DNA of 64,000 nt from JAADHX01 sp964569385 (GCA_964569385.1 CAZMUM010000005.1:1-64000); one strand, 5' to 3'; positions 35,935 to 45,347 are shown, numbered from the stretch's first letter. Numbers and translations are program-made. The notes: generated from the letters alone by a model not told the origin.

Positions 35935-36438
35935 TCAGGATTCGGTCGCCAGCAGCGGCAGAGCGATGCGACCGGTGCGTTGGATGCGTTTGATACCGCG
36001 CTCGGCTAGTTCGCGCTCCACCACGTCGAGACGTTTTGGCGCTCCGCCGAAACTGAAGGTGATGTGGTCGTCGTCGAAGTCGAGGGCGTACCCGCCGTTG
36101 CGGTTGGCGATGTCGAGAACATCGTGCGGGTCCTCACCCTTAACCACGGTGACGAGCATAAGCTCGCGCTCCACTGCGTCGGCCGGACGAAGTTCCTCGA
36201 TCTTGACAACGTGAATCAGCTTGTCGAGCTGTTTGGTTATCTGTTCGAGCGGCGCGCTTTCGAGGTCGACCACGACCGTGATGCGACTAAACCGGGCTCG
36301 GTTAGTGGGAGCAACGGCAAGCGAATGGATGTTGAAGCCCCGTCTTGCGAACAAGCTTGCCACTCTGGCGAGAACGCCCGACTTGTTCTCGACAAGGACC
36401 GACAGGATGTGCAGTTGCTCAAGTTCCTGAGCGTTCAT
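35935..36438 (-). CDS. ilvN: Acetolactate synthase small (regulatory) subunit
   Basis: 167 residues, typical for IlvN/IlvH. The N-terminal ACT domain, 'HILSVLVENKSGVLARVASLFARRGFNI', binds the feedback effector (usually valine); the C-terminal half completes the regulatory fold ('RTGRIALPL' near the end). It activates and desensitises IlvB. The ATG at 36438 overlaps the ilvB stop (ATGA); a longer open frame upstream lies inside ilvB and is a shadow. Confidence 0.95.
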   Translation of the reverse strand: MNAQELEQLHILSVLVENKSGVLARVASLFARRGFNIHSLAVAPTNRARFSRITVVVDLESAPLEQITKQLDKLIHVVKIEELRPADAVERELMLVTVVKGEDPHDVLDIANRNGGYALDFDDDHITFSFGGAPKRLDVVERELAERGIKRIQRTGRIALPLLATES

Positions 36439-38189
36439 GACGGTGCTGCTCCCAAGCCAAGTTCGGCATCGCCTTCTGGGCCAACAATGACCACATCGTT
36501 GCTGCCCCCTGAAGGCACCATCGGGTACACCTTCTCGAATTCGTCGACGCGGAAGTCGACCACTACGGGCCTGTCGTTGATGGCATTGGCCTGCTCGATT
36601 ACTCCGGCCACATCCTCGGCGCGGTCGACTCGAAGGCCCACACAACCCATAGCTTCGGCGAGTTTGACATAGTCGGGATGATCGGGCGATAGGTAGACCT
36701 CGGAGTATCGCTCTTCGTAGAACAGCTCTTGCCACTGCCGCACCATGCCGAGGTAGGAGTTGTTCAGGATGGCGATCTTGACTGGAATGCCCTCGGCCGC
36801 AGCGGTGATGAGTTCTTGTGACGTCATCTGGAAACATCCGTCGCCGTCGACAGCCCACACCGTCTTGTCGGGGCTAGCGACTTTGGCGCCGATAGCGGCA
36901 GGCACCGCGTAACCCATGGTGCCGAGCCCGCCAGAGTTGACCCAGGTGTACGGATAGTTGAAGTGCCAGAACTGGCTGGCCCACATCTGATGTTGGCCTA
37001 CTCCGGAAACAACAATGGTGTCGGCTGGCGAGAGATCTCGTAGCTGCTCGAGGACGTACTGGGGTTTTAGGGGGAAGCCCGTGTCGCTTTGGTCGTACTT
37101 GAGCGGGTAGGCCTCCTGCCATCCAGACACCATCGAACGCCAGGCAGTGCGGTCGCGCTTCGCCGCTCCTTGGTCGATGAGAACTTTGTTGATGGCAACA
37201 ATGGCCTCGCGTGCATCGCCCACAATCGGGACCTCGGCCTGGCGGATTTTGCCGTGTTCGGCCGGGTCGATGTCGATGTGCACCACTTTGGCCTTCGGTG
37301 CAAACGCGTCGACCTTGCCGGTAACTCGATCGTCGAAGCGAGAACCAAATGCAAGCAGCAGGTCGCACTGCTGAATGGCTGTGATGGCGGTGTAATTTCC
37401 ATGCATGCCCGGCATCCCGAGACACAGCTCGTGGTCGTCGGGAAACACCCCTCTGGCCATGAGAGTAGTTACGACAGGAATCTCGGTCAGCTCTACGAAC
37501 TCGGCGAGAACCTCCACCGCTCTAGCCCTAAGCAGGCCGCCACCGGCATAGATCACAGGCTGTTTGGCAGCAGAGATGAGTTCGACGGCGGCGGCAATAG
37601 CATCGGGGTCGATCTCGATGTGTGGGCGGTAACCAGGGAGGTCGAGGTCTTGACCCCAGGTGAGTTCGATTGCTGGGTCCCACTCCATGTCGGTATTCGC
37701 GATGTCTTTTGGCAAGTCGAGCAGAACTGGGCCTGGACGACCTGTGGTGGCAATGTGGAACGCCTCTTGAACAAGACGGGGGATGTCGTCTGCCGACGAG
37801 ATCAGCTCGTTGTGTTTGGTCACCGACCTGGTAATGCCAACGGTGTCGCACTCCTGGAAGGCATCGCTGCCAATGGCCCCAAACGCAACTTGGCCGGTAA
37901 CGGCGATCATCGGAATCGAGTCGATGTAGGCATCACAAAGCGGTGTGACGATGTTGGTTGCAGCTGGTCCGCTAGTCACAATCACAACCCCAGGTTTGCC
38001 GGTGATGTGCGCGTAACCCGAAGCCATATGACCCGCTCCTTGCTCGTGGCGCACGAGCACGTGGCGAATCGACGACTCGATAAGCGGATCGTATAGTGGC
38101 AGAATGGCTCCGCCGGGAAGACCGAATACTACGTCTACACCGCTTAGCTCGAGGCTCTTGAGCATCGCTTGGGCGCCGGTGAGTCGCAT
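36435..38189 (-). CDS. ilvB: Acetolactate synthase large (catalytic) subunit
   Basis: ThDP-, FAD- and Mg-dependent condensation of two pyruvates, or pyruvate with 2-oxobutyrate. 584 residues from the ATG at 38189, which has AAGGA nine bases upstream; the frame extends to 38405 but that part covers the leader and is not translated as one protein. Seen: 'VFGLPGGAILPLYD' with the catalytic Glu following in 'VRHEQGAGHMASGYA', and the ThDP motif 'GDGCFQMTSQELITA' to 'AILNN'. Controlled by the attenuator upstream. Confidence 0.95.
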   Translation of the reverse strand: MRLTGAQAMLKSLELSGVDVVFGLPGGAILPLYDPLIESSIRHVLVRHEQGAGHMASGYAHITGKPGVVIVTSGPAATNIVTPLCDAYIDSIPMIAVTGQVAFGAIGSDAFQECDTVGITRSVTKHNELISSADDIPRLVQEAFHIATTGRPGPVLLDLPKDIANTDMEWDPAIELTWGQDLDLPGYRPHIEIDPDAIAAAVELISAAKQPVIYAGGGLLRARAVEVLAEFVELTEIPVVTTLMARGVFPDDHELCLGMPGMHGNYTAITAIQQCDLLLAFGSRFDDRVTGKVDAFAPKAKVVHIDIDPAEHGKIRQAEVPIVGDAREAIVAINKVLIDQGAAKRDRTAWRSMVSGWQEAYPLKYDQSDTGFPLKPQYVLEQLRDLSPADTIVVSGVGQHQMWASQFWHFNYPYTWVNSGGLGTMGYAVPAAIGAKVASPDKTVWAVDGDGCFQMTSQELITAAAEGIPVKIAILNNSYLGMVRQWQELFYEERYSEVYLSPDHPDYVKLAEAMGCVGLRVDRAEDVAGVIEQANAINDRPVVVDFRVDEFEKVYPMVPSGGSNDVVIVGPEGDAELGLGAAPS

Positions 38190-38268
38190 GATTCTGCATC
38201 CTTGTCTGTTACTGGTCTGTGAGTTATCTATAGCTGCTAGCCGATGAACTGACTTGAAGCTGGACATC

Positions 38269-38290
38269 AAAAAACCTCCCCGGAGGGAGG
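38269..38290 (-). terminator. Attenuator terminator of ilvBNC
   Basis: On the minus strand CCTCCC and GGGAGG form a 6-bp GC stem around a 4-nt loop, followed directly by six T residues (38274 to 38269). It lies between the leader peptide and ilvB, the classical place for a transcription attenuator. Confidence 0.85.
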
Positions 38291-38297
38291 CCAAGAT

Positions 38298-38321
38298 GCG
38301 CACACGGAAATCCGAGTGCGC
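38298..38321 (-). promoter_or_regulatory. Leader hairpin overlapping the leader-peptide stop
   Basis: GCGCAC and GTGCGC (38298-38303, 38316-38321) with an inner CGGA/TCCG pairing form a stable hairpin. Its 5' arm starts within the leader stop codon, so a ribosome stalled or terminating there would change whether it folds. One segment of it (CUCGGA) can also pair with UCCGGG of the terminator loop region, an alternative structure. Confidence 0.6.
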
Positions 38322-38374
38322 TAGTGAAGTACTACGATGAGGGTGTAGCTGTAGCCAGCTGCAAGTGCAGTCAT
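38321..38374 (-). CDS. ilvB leader peptide, 17 aa (attenuator)
   Basis: ATG at 38374, TAG at 38321. The peptide is MTALAAGYSYTLIVVLH: residues 12-16 are Leu-Ile-Val-Val-Leu, the three end products of the pathway. Ribosome stalling at these codons would affect folding of the following hairpins and allow readthrough of the terminator when charged tRNA is scarce. GGAG lies three bases before the ATG. A promoter-like pair (TTGCAG, 17 bp, CACAAT; 38410 to 38382) lies just upstream. The analogous ilvBNC leader of Corynebacterium glutamicum is known; its sequence differs. Confidence 0.85.
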   Translation of the reverse strand: MTALAAGYSYTLIVVLH

Positions 38375-38584
38375 CGGCTCCATTGTGCCTAGCCGATGGA
38401 CACACTGCAACTACGTTTGGTATTAAGCCACTTCAAGGGTGGGCAGAAGACCGGTGCCTCGACCCATTGCTTGAAGCAGCACCTACAGCACCCGCCGATT
38501 ATTCAAAGTGGTTTTAGCCCAACCGCGGGCGCATGGATTGCGAGGCCGGAAGGCGACGCCGAGCGTTGGACCAACGTTGGCCGC

Positions 38585-39796
38585 ATGAGGTGCTCTAATA
38601 CAGGCTTGTCTGCATCGGAGGTACCGCGAAGAAATCGCCAGACAGGGCTGTGGCTTGTGGGCCTGCTGGTGTTGAGCGCGTGCACTGGCGATGGGACATC
38701 GCTAACGACCCCCGCCCAGTTCGACGAAGTCGACATTGCCCTAGACCGACCATGTCGAGCCGACGGATTCGCGCCTCGACTGCTCACAGAATTCGCGCCG
38801 CTCAGCTTGCATCCTCTGCTGGAAGCACCAGATAACGAGTTCTTCGAGACCAGCTCACCCACTGCCGTCGTGTTCGACACCGAGAACAACATGATCGTGG
38901 CCCGCAGAAACGGCGTCATCGAGAGCCACTCCGACGGACGGGTTGCCATTCTGGCCGACCTAAGCGACGACACCCCAACGGTTGCCGACCAGGGGGTGCT
39001 AGCCCTCGAATGGTTAGGTGACACACAGCTGTTGGTTCTACGCACGGCCGCGTCTGGGGCCACCGTTCTAGTTGTTGTCAACATCGACGGTGATCCAGCT
39101 GCGGCACCCGGACCCATCGAGCTGCTACGAGTCGATCAACCTGACGCACGCCACAACGGCGGAGGACTAGCCGTCGATCGTGCGACCGGCGAGGTGTACA
39201 TCGGGATCGGCGATGGCGGCAAGCAAGGCGATCCAGACGGCCAAGCCGGCGACGCCACGAACAAACTCGGCACAGTTCTGCGGGGAACAGTCGATCTCGC
39301 AGGACAAGGTTTGGTCCCAACCCAGGGTCGTCCCAGCTTGGTTTGGGCAATCGGGCTGAGAAACCCGCACCGAATCTGGCTCGAGAACGAGACTCTTTGG
39401 CTCACAGACGTAGGCGAAAACTGCCGGGAGGAACTGAATCGACTCGATATCAATGAAGTCAGCTACGACCTCGGTTGGAACGCTTGGGAGGGCGACGTTG
39501 AGTTCGTGGCCAACGACACCAGGGAAACGACGTCACCGTTGTTGACATATGGCCATGCTCAGGGACGGTGCGCCATCATCGGCGGTGTGGGGTTGCCAGC
39601 GAGTTTCAACCTGCCAGGCGCCGTAGCCGTGGCCGACTTCTGTTCAGGTGAGGTGTTTGCCGTCGATTCGAACGGAATCATCGGTGTCCTGCCCATTCAA
39701 GTAACGAAACCGGTCGACCTTTCGGTTTCACCAGACGACAAGCTCATCATCACATCGCTCGATGGCTCCATCCAGGCCGTCACGCACACGTTGTGA
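38585..39796 (+). CDS. PQQ-type glucose/sorbosone dehydrogenase-like lipoprotein
   Basis: 403 residues from the ATG at 38585; the open frame upstream to 38396 overlaps the ilv leader and is unlikely. The lipobox 'LLVLSACTG' places it on the outer face of the membrane. The beta-propeller pattern of soluble quinoprotein glucose dehydrogenases is seen in 'HNGGGLAVDRATGEVYIGIGDGG', 'WAIGLRNPHRI' and 'ENETLWLTDVGEN...EELN'. Substrate unknown; many relatives do not oxidise glucose. Its stop overlaps the MATE start. Confidence 0.8.
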   Translation: MRCSNTGLSASEVPRRNRQTGLWLVGLLVLSACTGDGTSLTTPAQFDEVDIALDRPCRADGFAPRLLTEFAPLSLHPLLEAPDNEFFETSSPTAVVFDTENNMIVARRNGVIESHSDGRVAILADLSDDTPTVADQGVLALEWLGDTQLLVLRTAASGATVLVVVNIDGDPAAAPGPIELLRVDQPDARHNGGGLAVDRATGEVYIGIGDGGKQGDPDGQAGDATNKLGTVLRGTVDLAGQGLVPTQGRPSLVWAIGLRNPHRIWLENETLWLTDVGENCREELNRLDINEVSYDLGWNAWEGDVEFVANDTRETTSPLLTYGHAQGRCAIIGGVGLPASFNLPGAVAVADFCSGEVFAVDSNGIIGVLPIQVTKPVDLSVSPDDKLIITSLDGSIQAVTHTL

Positions 39797-41121
39797 GAGC
39801 GCGGCTACGACGAACCGAGCACGACGCCGCCATACTTCGGCTCGCCATCCCGAGCTTTGGCGCGCTCATCGCCCAACCGGTTTACATCCTGACCGACACC
39901 GCCATTGTCGGCCACCTTGGCACCGAACAGCTCGCCGGACTGGCCCTCGCCTCGACAATCATCCTGGGTCTGGGCGCGGTCGCTGTCTTTCTGGCCTACG
40001 GGACTACGGGTCAAGTCGGGCGGGCCATAGGAGCTGGCGACAAGAAGCTGGCGGCCGAACTTGGAGCACAGGCTCTGTGGCTCGCAGCCATCGTCGGGAC
40101 CATCATGGCTGTGGCCGTACTGGGTTTTGGGCAGGAGGTTCTGACCTGGTTCGACTCTGAGCCAGCCGTGCTCGGTCACGCATGGACCTACCTGCGAATC
40201 AGCGCTTTGGGTTTGCCGTTCATCGTGCTGACAATGGCCGGGACCGGCTACTTGCGTGGCGAACAAAATGCTCGCACCCCACTGATCGTCGCCGTCGGAA
40301 CCGCACTTCTGAACCTGGTTCTCGAACTCTGGTTCGTGTACGGGCTAGACGCCGGAATGGCAGGGTCGGCATGGTCAACAGTCCTGGCCGAAGTCGTTGG
40401 CGGCCTGATCTACCTCGCCCTCGTAGTGCGCTCCATTCGCGAACGGGGCGCCTCGGCCAGGCCACGACCCTCCGCTATCGCCAAGTCGGCCCGTTTAGGC
40501 GCGCACCTCATCGTCAGAACAATGTCGCTAAGAGCCGCTTTGCTGCTAGCCGTCGTCGTGGCCACGACCATGGGCACCACCAACCTCGCCGCACACGAGA
40601 TCGTTACCCAGATCGCATTCCTGCTCGCATTATCGCTTGACGCGATAGCAATAGCGGGACAGGCCTTGGTCGCTCGACACCTAGGCGCAGGCGAGCCAGA
40701 ACAAGCTCGAGCTGCTTCGCAACGAATGATCGAGTTATCGATCGCGTTTGGTGTCGTGGTTGCAGTCTTATTGGCCGCGTTGGCCCGGCCCATCGCAAGC
40801 GTGTTCACCGATGATCAGTCCGTGATCAACCTCACCGCCTTCTTGTTGTTGTACCTCGCCGCGGCACAACCAATTGCGGGTCACGTGTTTGCCCTCGACG
40901 GAATCCTCATCGGTGCCGGAGACCACAAGTACCTGGGTCGAGCTATGGCTGCTTCGTTCGCTGTGTTCGCAGTCCTCGCGACCATTGTGTGGGTAGCTGA
41001 TGCCGGGATCGGTTGGCTATGGGCGGCGTTGTTCGTATTCAGCTCGGCCCGTTCGTTCACGCTACAACGCCGCTTCAAATCCGACCGCTGGTTGGTCACC
41101 GGAGCCAACGCAGGGGGTTAG
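39793..41121 (+). CDS. MATE-family efflux transporter
   Basis: 442 residues with about 12 helices in two homologous halves, starting with GTG at 39793 overlapping the previous stop (GTGA). Family features: 'LAIPSFGALIAQPVYILTDTAIVGHLGTEQLAGLALA' in the first helices and 'MGTTNLAAHEIVTQIAFLLALSLDAIAIAGQALVARHLGAG' in the second half (quoted here only as landmarks: 'TDTAIVGHLGT', 'AAHEIVTQI', 'GQALVARHLGAG'). Likely exports a small organic molecule in exchange for Na+ or H+. It resembles the DinF-like branch. Confidence 0.88.
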   Translation: MRARLRRTEHDAAILRLAIPSFGALIAQPVYILTDTAIVGHLGTEQLAGLALASTIILGLGAVAVFLAYGTTGQVGRAIGAGDKKLAAELGAQALWLAAIVGTIMAVAVLGFGQEVLTWFDSEPAVLGHAWTYLRISALGLPFIVLTMAGTGYLRGEQNARTPLIVAVGTALLNLVLELWFVYGLDAGMAGSAWSTVLAEVVGGLIYLALVVRSIRERGASARPRPSAIAKSARLGAHLIVRTMSLRAALLLAVVVATTMGTTNLAAHEIVTQIAFLLALSLDAIAIAGQALVARHLGAGEPEQARAASQRMIELSIAFGVVVAVLLAALARPIASVFTDDQSVINLTAFLLLYLAAAQPIAGHVFALDGILIGAGDHKYLGRAMAASFAVFAVLATIVWVADAGIGWLWAALFVFSSARSFTLQRRFKSDRWLVTGANAGG

Positions 41122-41373
41122 CACCGTCGCGTTAGTGATGTGGCGAGCACCGTATGGTCGAGCGTTATGCCGTCGAGATCAGAGAAGTCAGGGGCTTCGA
41201 CGAAGCGAAGTTTCGCCCAGGTCAGTGAAGATCCAATACGGTGCCCCGGCACACGACTAGATTAAGAAGGCTCGTGCGGACCTTCGTCCCAATTCACCGG
41301 GCCACGCCATCGTGAGAACCGAGTTGCAACTCACCTTGGTATTGCCACCGCAGATGCCAGTGACAGGAAACCC

Positions 41374-42507
41374 GTGCGTATAGCGATACCGAGGGAAGCT
41401 GCCGACGAGCGCCGAGTGGCCATTACTCCACAGGTAGCGCTGCGCCTGATTGAGAACGGCCATAGCGTGGTTGTTGAGGCCGACTTGGGCCATGGTGCCG
41501 GCTTCTCCGACCGCGCCTATCTGGAGAGCGGTGCCACCGTCAGTGCTTCGCCGTGTGAAGGCGCTGACCTGATCCTGGTGGTGGGTCCACCCACTCCCGA
41601 ACGGGCGACGGACATTCCTGAGGGCGCTGCACTCGTGGGTTTCCTCGATCCCTTCACTTCGCCAGATCTGGTTAAGACCCTCGCCGACCGTCGCATCACG
41701 GCGTTCGCCATGGAGGCCATCCCCCGGACCACTCTCGCCCAGGGTATGGATGCGCTGTCCTCACAAGCGTCGGCCGCTGGTTACCACGCTGTTCTGCTTG
41801 CCGCCACGGCTACTCCACGGATCTTTCCCATGATGATCACCGCGGCCGGCACTATCGCACCTGTGAAGCTGCTGGTCCTCGGTGCTGGTGTTGCAGGTCT
41901 CCAGGCCATCGCCACCGCCAAACGACTCGGCGCAGTGGTTTCGGCCTATGACATCCGCCCTCAGGTCAAAGAACAGATTGAGAGCCTTGGCGCGAGATTT
42001 ATCACCGCACCCGTCGACGAATCAGCTGCCGCTGCCACCGGCTACGCAAAAGAACTGGCCGAAGATTCCCAACGCCGCCAACACGCGGCCCTGGCCGAGT
42101 TCGTCGCCGAGTCCGATGTTGTCATTACCACCGCGCAGATCCCCGGTCGCCCAGCCCCACTGTTGATCTCACGGGAGATGGTCGAGGAGATGCGTCCTGG
42201 TTCAGTCATTGTCGACGTAGCGGCACCCACGGGCGGCAACTGTGAGTTGACCCGCCCTGGAGAGGACATCGTGCACCAAGGCGTTCAAATAATGGGGCCA
42301 ACCGACCTGCCAAGCAGGGTGGCCGTTGACGCCAGCCAGATGTACTCGCGCAACTTGGCCGCGTTTATCGAACGCATCACCGACGACGACGCCAACTTGT
42401 CTCTCGACTTCGACGACGAGATCGTATTCGGGGCCTGCATCACCCACGATGGCAGCGTGACTCATCCAGTGACCCGCAGAACACTCGGATTGGAGGCTGA
42501 ACAGTGA
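41374..42507 (+). CDS. pntAA: NAD(P) transhydrogenase subunit alpha, part 1 (NAD-binding)
   Basis: The soluble dI domain as a separate 377-residue protein. Starts with GTG at 41374 (AGGA a few bases upstream). 'IPREAADERRVAITPQ' and 'VLVLGAGVAGLQAIATAKRLGAVVSAYDIR'-type Rossmann motif ('LGAGVAGLQAIATA'), then 'AQIPGRPAPLLI' and 'SVIVDVAAPTGGNCELT'. With the other two subunits it couples hydride transfer from NADH to NADP+ to proton flow. The GTG of the next subunit overlaps its stop. Confidence 0.93.
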   Translation: MRIAIPREAADERRVAITPQVALRLIENGHSVVVEADLGHGAGFSDRAYLESGATVSASPCEGADLILVVGPPTPERATDIPEGAALVGFLDPFTSPDLVKTLADRRITAFAMEAIPRTTLAQGMDALSSQASAAGYHAVLLAATATPRIFPMMITAAGTIAPVKLLVLGAGVAGLQAIATAKRLGAVVSAYDIRPQVKEQIESLGARFITAPVDESAAAATGYAKELAEDSQRRQHAALAEFVAESDVVITTAQIPGRPAPLLISREMVEEMRPGSVIVDVAAPTGGNCELTRPGEDIVHQGVQIMGPTDLPSRVAVDASQMYSRNLAAFIERITDDDANLSLDFDDEIVFGACITHDGSVTHPVTRRTLGLEAEQ

Positions 42508-42809
42508 GCACTCTTGTCGTTGGCATCACCGTTCTTGTTCTGGCCTCGTTCGTCGGCCTTGAGTTGATCAGCAAGGTTCCGCCCACTCTGCACACTCCGC
42601 TGATGTCGGGAGCCAACGCGATTTCGGGCATCACTATCATCGGCGCACTCGCCGCTGCCGGCCTTGGCGACTCGGCGCTGGCCCAGACTCTCGGTTTCCT
42701 GGCTGTCGTGACTGCCACCGTCAACGTCGTTGGCGGGTTCCTGGTCACAGATCGAATGTTGGAGATGTTCAAGAGCAAAGTCGACCGGAAGAAGAACAGC
42801 GATGGTTGA
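42504..42809 (+). CDS. pntAB: NAD(P) transhydrogenase subunit alpha, part 2 (membrane)
   Basis: 101 residues with three hydrophobic helices, the first half of the dII proton channel. 'VLASFVGLELISKVPPTLHTPLMSG' region and 'ANAISGITIIGAL' match the family, including the His in 'LHTPLMSGANAISG'. GTG at 42504 overlaps the pntAA stop; its own stop overlaps the pntB start by eight bases. Confidence 0.93.
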   Translation: MSTLVVGITVLVLASFVGLELISKVPPTLHTPLMSGANAISGITIIGALAAAGLGDSALAQTLGFLAVVTATVNVVGGFLVTDRMLEMFKSKVDRKKNSDG

Positions 42810-44172
42810 GATTCTCTACCTCGCTGCCGCTGTCGCTTTCATCGTCGGGCTCAAACAGCTTGGTAGCCCCAGGACGGCTAGGTCTGGTAACCGCATCGCG
42901 GCGGTCGGGATGCTTGCGGTGATCGTCATAACCCTCGTATCAGAAGACGTTGTCAACTGGGCAACGGTGGCCGCAGGTTTGGCCGTTGGCGCCGCTATTG
43001 GCGCCTGGTTCGCTTTCAGGGTCCAGATGACATCGATGCCCCAGATGGTCGCTGCCTTCAACGGCTTTGGAGGTGCAGCTTCGGCCCTTGTCGCTGCAGT
43101 TGCGGTACTCGAAGTCGACCTCGACGCCATTGCGCCCGAAACGAGTGTCTCTCTCCTAGTATCAATCGTGGTTGGCGGGATCACCTTCACTGGTAGCTTC
43201 GTGGCGTTCGCGAAACTCCAGAGCCTGCTGCCCGGACGGCCGCTTCTCTTCCCCGGCCAAAATCTGGTGAATGGTACGATCCTGGTCGGGTTGGCTGGCG
43301 TAGCCATTTGGGGTGCAGTAGCAGCAGAAGCTAGCGGCTACTGGATCGTGGCAGGACTCGCATTGGCCGTCGGAGTGCTGGCAGTAATTCCCATCGGCGG
43401 TGCCGACATGCCCGTGGTTATTTCCCTGCTCAACTCCTTTTCGGGGCTCGCTGCCGCTGCGGCCGGGTTCGCCATCGAGAGCAACGCCCTAATAATTGGC
43501 GGTGCTCTGGTTGGAGCAGCTGGGCTGATCCTCACGGTGCAGATGACAGAAGCGATGAACCGACCGTTGACCAACGTTCTGTTCGCTGGGTTTGGTTCGA
43601 GCGATGGTGGAGGTGGCGCCGACTCGATCATTGGCGACAAACCGGTAAAACGAGCAACAGCCGATGACGTGGCCATTGCTCTTGGGTACGCCGAGTCGGT
43701 GATCTTTGTTCCTGGATACGGGCTGGCAGTAGCCCAAGCCCAGCACGCTTTACGCGAACTTGCCGATGCGCTCGAGGAGCGAGGCACCTCTGTGCAATAC
43801 GCCATTCACCCGGTCGCCGGACGCATGCCAGGTCATATGAATGTGCTCCTCGCTGAAGCCGACATTTCCTACGAGCAGCTTCTCGATCTGGAACAAGCTG
43901 ACCCCAAATTTTCCCATACCGATGTGGTTGTGATCCTGGGCGCAAATGATGTGGTCAACACATCGGCACGAGATGATCCGAGTTCGGTGATCTACGGGAT
44001 GCCGATCCTCAACGTCGATCGGGCCGGTCAGGTCATCGTTGTCAAAAGGAGCCTGTCGCCCGGTTTTGCGGGAATCGACAACCCCATTTTCTACGACGAC
44101 AACACTCTCATGTTCTTCTCCGACGCCAAGGCTGCACTGGAGCAATCACTATCAGCGCTCAAAGCCCTGTAA
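42802..44172 (+). CDS. pntB: NAD(P) transhydrogenase subunit beta
   Basis: 456 residues from the ATG at 42802, inside the end of pntAB. The N-terminal half is the rest of the membrane channel (about nine helices, with 'AAFNGFGGAASALVA' and 'PVVISLLNSFSGLAAAAAGF'). The C-terminal dIII domain binds NADP(H): 'VIFVPGYGLAVAQAQHALREL', 'HPVAGRMPGHMNVLLAEA', 'VVVILGANDVVN'. A frame open from 42730 is a shadow of pntAB. A class V aminotransferase follows after 17 bp. Confidence 0.93.
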   Translation: MVEILYLAAAVAFIVGLKQLGSPRTARSGNRIAAVGMLAVIVITLVSEDVVNWATVAAGLAVGAAIGAWFAFRVQMTSMPQMVAAFNGFGGAASALVAAVAVLEVDLDAIAPETSVSLLVSIVVGGITFTGSFVAFAKLQSLLPGRPLLFPGQNLVNGTILVGLAGVAIWGAVAAEASGYWIVAGLALAVGVLAVIPIGGADMPVVISLLNSFSGLAAAAAGFAIESNALIIGGALVGAAGLILTVQMTEAMNRPLTNVLFAGFGSSDGGGGADSIIGDKPVKRATADDVAIALGYAESVIFVPGYGLAVAQAQHALRELADALEERGTSVQYAIHPVAGRMPGHMNVLLAEADISYEQLLDLEQADPKFSHTDVVVILGANDVVNTSARDDPSSVIYGMPILNVDRAGQVIVVKRSLSPGFAGIDNPIFYDDNTLMFFSDAKAALEQSLSALKAL

Positions 44173-44189
44173 CGGATAGCGGGTCGAAA

Positions 44190-45347
44190 ATGCTGGCCAA
44201 TCAGCGATCACTGTTTGCGCTTCCTGAGGACCTCCACTATCTGAACTGTGCTTCGCGCAGCCCATTACCGTTGGCGACGGAGTCAGCCGGCCGGACCGCT
44301 CTCGAGAACCAGCTCGTTCCGGTCTCAAGCGCCGTGGAGGAATACTTCGCCGCGCCAGAACTTATGCGCTCAAGGGTCGCCGAGCTGGTCGGAACGTCAG
44401 CGGACCGGGTGGCGATCACTCCGGCAGTGAGTTACGGCATTCAGATCGCAGCGCTCAACTGGCCCCTTAGCCCTGGCCAGGTTGTTGTGGTGCCCGAAGA
44501 GGAGTTCCCAAGCGATGTCTATGGGTGGATCGCGGCTTGTGAACGTAGCGGCGCTGCCATGCGAACAGTTCCTCGGCCAGACAACGGCGCGAACCCCGCG
44601 ACTCGTTGGTCCAAAGCAATGGTCGACGCGATAGACGACGCCACCGCGGTCGTATGTATGTCGACCGTGCACTGGACCGATGGATTGCTCTTCGATGTTG
44701 CCCGAATTGCTCGGCGAGCCAAGGAGGTCGGTGCGTTGATGGTGGTCGACGCCACTCAGTCGTTAGGTGCTTGTTCGTTCAGCTACGACGAGATTGAACC
44801 CGACCTTCTGTTGTGCTCGACCTACAAGTGGTTGTTCGGGCCCTATCAGCTGGGGTTCGCCATCGTCGGCGATCGTTTGCGTAACGCGGAGCCGTTCGAA
44901 CATCACTGGAGCAACCGAGCCAACAGCGAGGACACCAGCAAGACGGGTCTCCTTCATAAATTCCGTGACGGAGCGCGGCGTTTCGATGTCGGAGGCCATA
45001 ACAACGAGGTGGCCTTGGCGATGTTGAATTCTTCACTCGGTCAGGTATTGGAGTGGAGCGCTGATGCAGTGCAGGCCTACTGCTCCGCACTCATGAGCCC
45101 GCTCGAGGACTATCTGGCTGCCTCCAAGACCTACCTATCGGCCGGCCCAGGCCAGCACGCCGCCCATATCCTCGGTATCGGCGGTCGCTCCGAAATGCTT
45201 GACTCCGCCATTGACGAGATGACCAGGCGTAACATCATCGTCTCGCGCCGGGGAAGTGTGATCCGGGTCTCGCCGAACGTCTACAACACACCTGGCGACA
45301 TCGACGCCCTCATCGAGTCCCTAGAGGCCAGTACCTCGACGGGCTGA
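44190..45347 (+). CDS. Class V aminotransferase-fold PLP enzyme
   Basis: 385 residues, fold type I, of the cysteine desulfurase/isopenicillin-N-epimerase-like group. The PLP Lys is in 'LLLCSTYKWLFGPYQLGF', preceded by 'MVVDATQSLGACSF' (Asp contacting the pyridine N). 'HWTDGLLFDVARI' and 'RRGSVIRVSPNVYNT' are also family-like. No catalytic Cys loop of a desulfurase is seen, so a different reaction (for example a lyase or epimerase) is more likely. It follows pntB by 17 bp and may share its transcript. Confidence 0.8.
   Translation: MLANQRSLFALPEDLHYLNCASRSPLPLATESAGRTALENQLVPVSSAVEEYFAAPELMRSRVAELVGTSADRVAITPAVSYGIQIAALNWPLSPGQVVVVPEEEFPSDVYGWIAACERSGAAMRTVPRPDNGANPATRWSKAMVDAIDDATAVVCMSTVHWTDGLLFDVARIARRAKEVGALMVVDATQSLGACSFSYDEIEPDLLLCSTYKWLFGPYQLGFAIVGDRLRNAEPFEHHWSNRANSEDTSKTGLLHKFRDGARRFDVGGHNNEVALAMLNSSLGQVLEWSADAVQAYCSALMSPLEDYLAASKTYLSAGPGQHAAHILGIGGRSEMLDSAIDEMTRRNIIVSRRGSVIRVSPNVYNTPGDIDALIESLEASTSTG

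Noticed and set aside
41122..41373. Possible small gene or riboswitch before pntAA
   Set aside because: No frame with a start and protein character, and no conserved riboswitch core that I can recognise.
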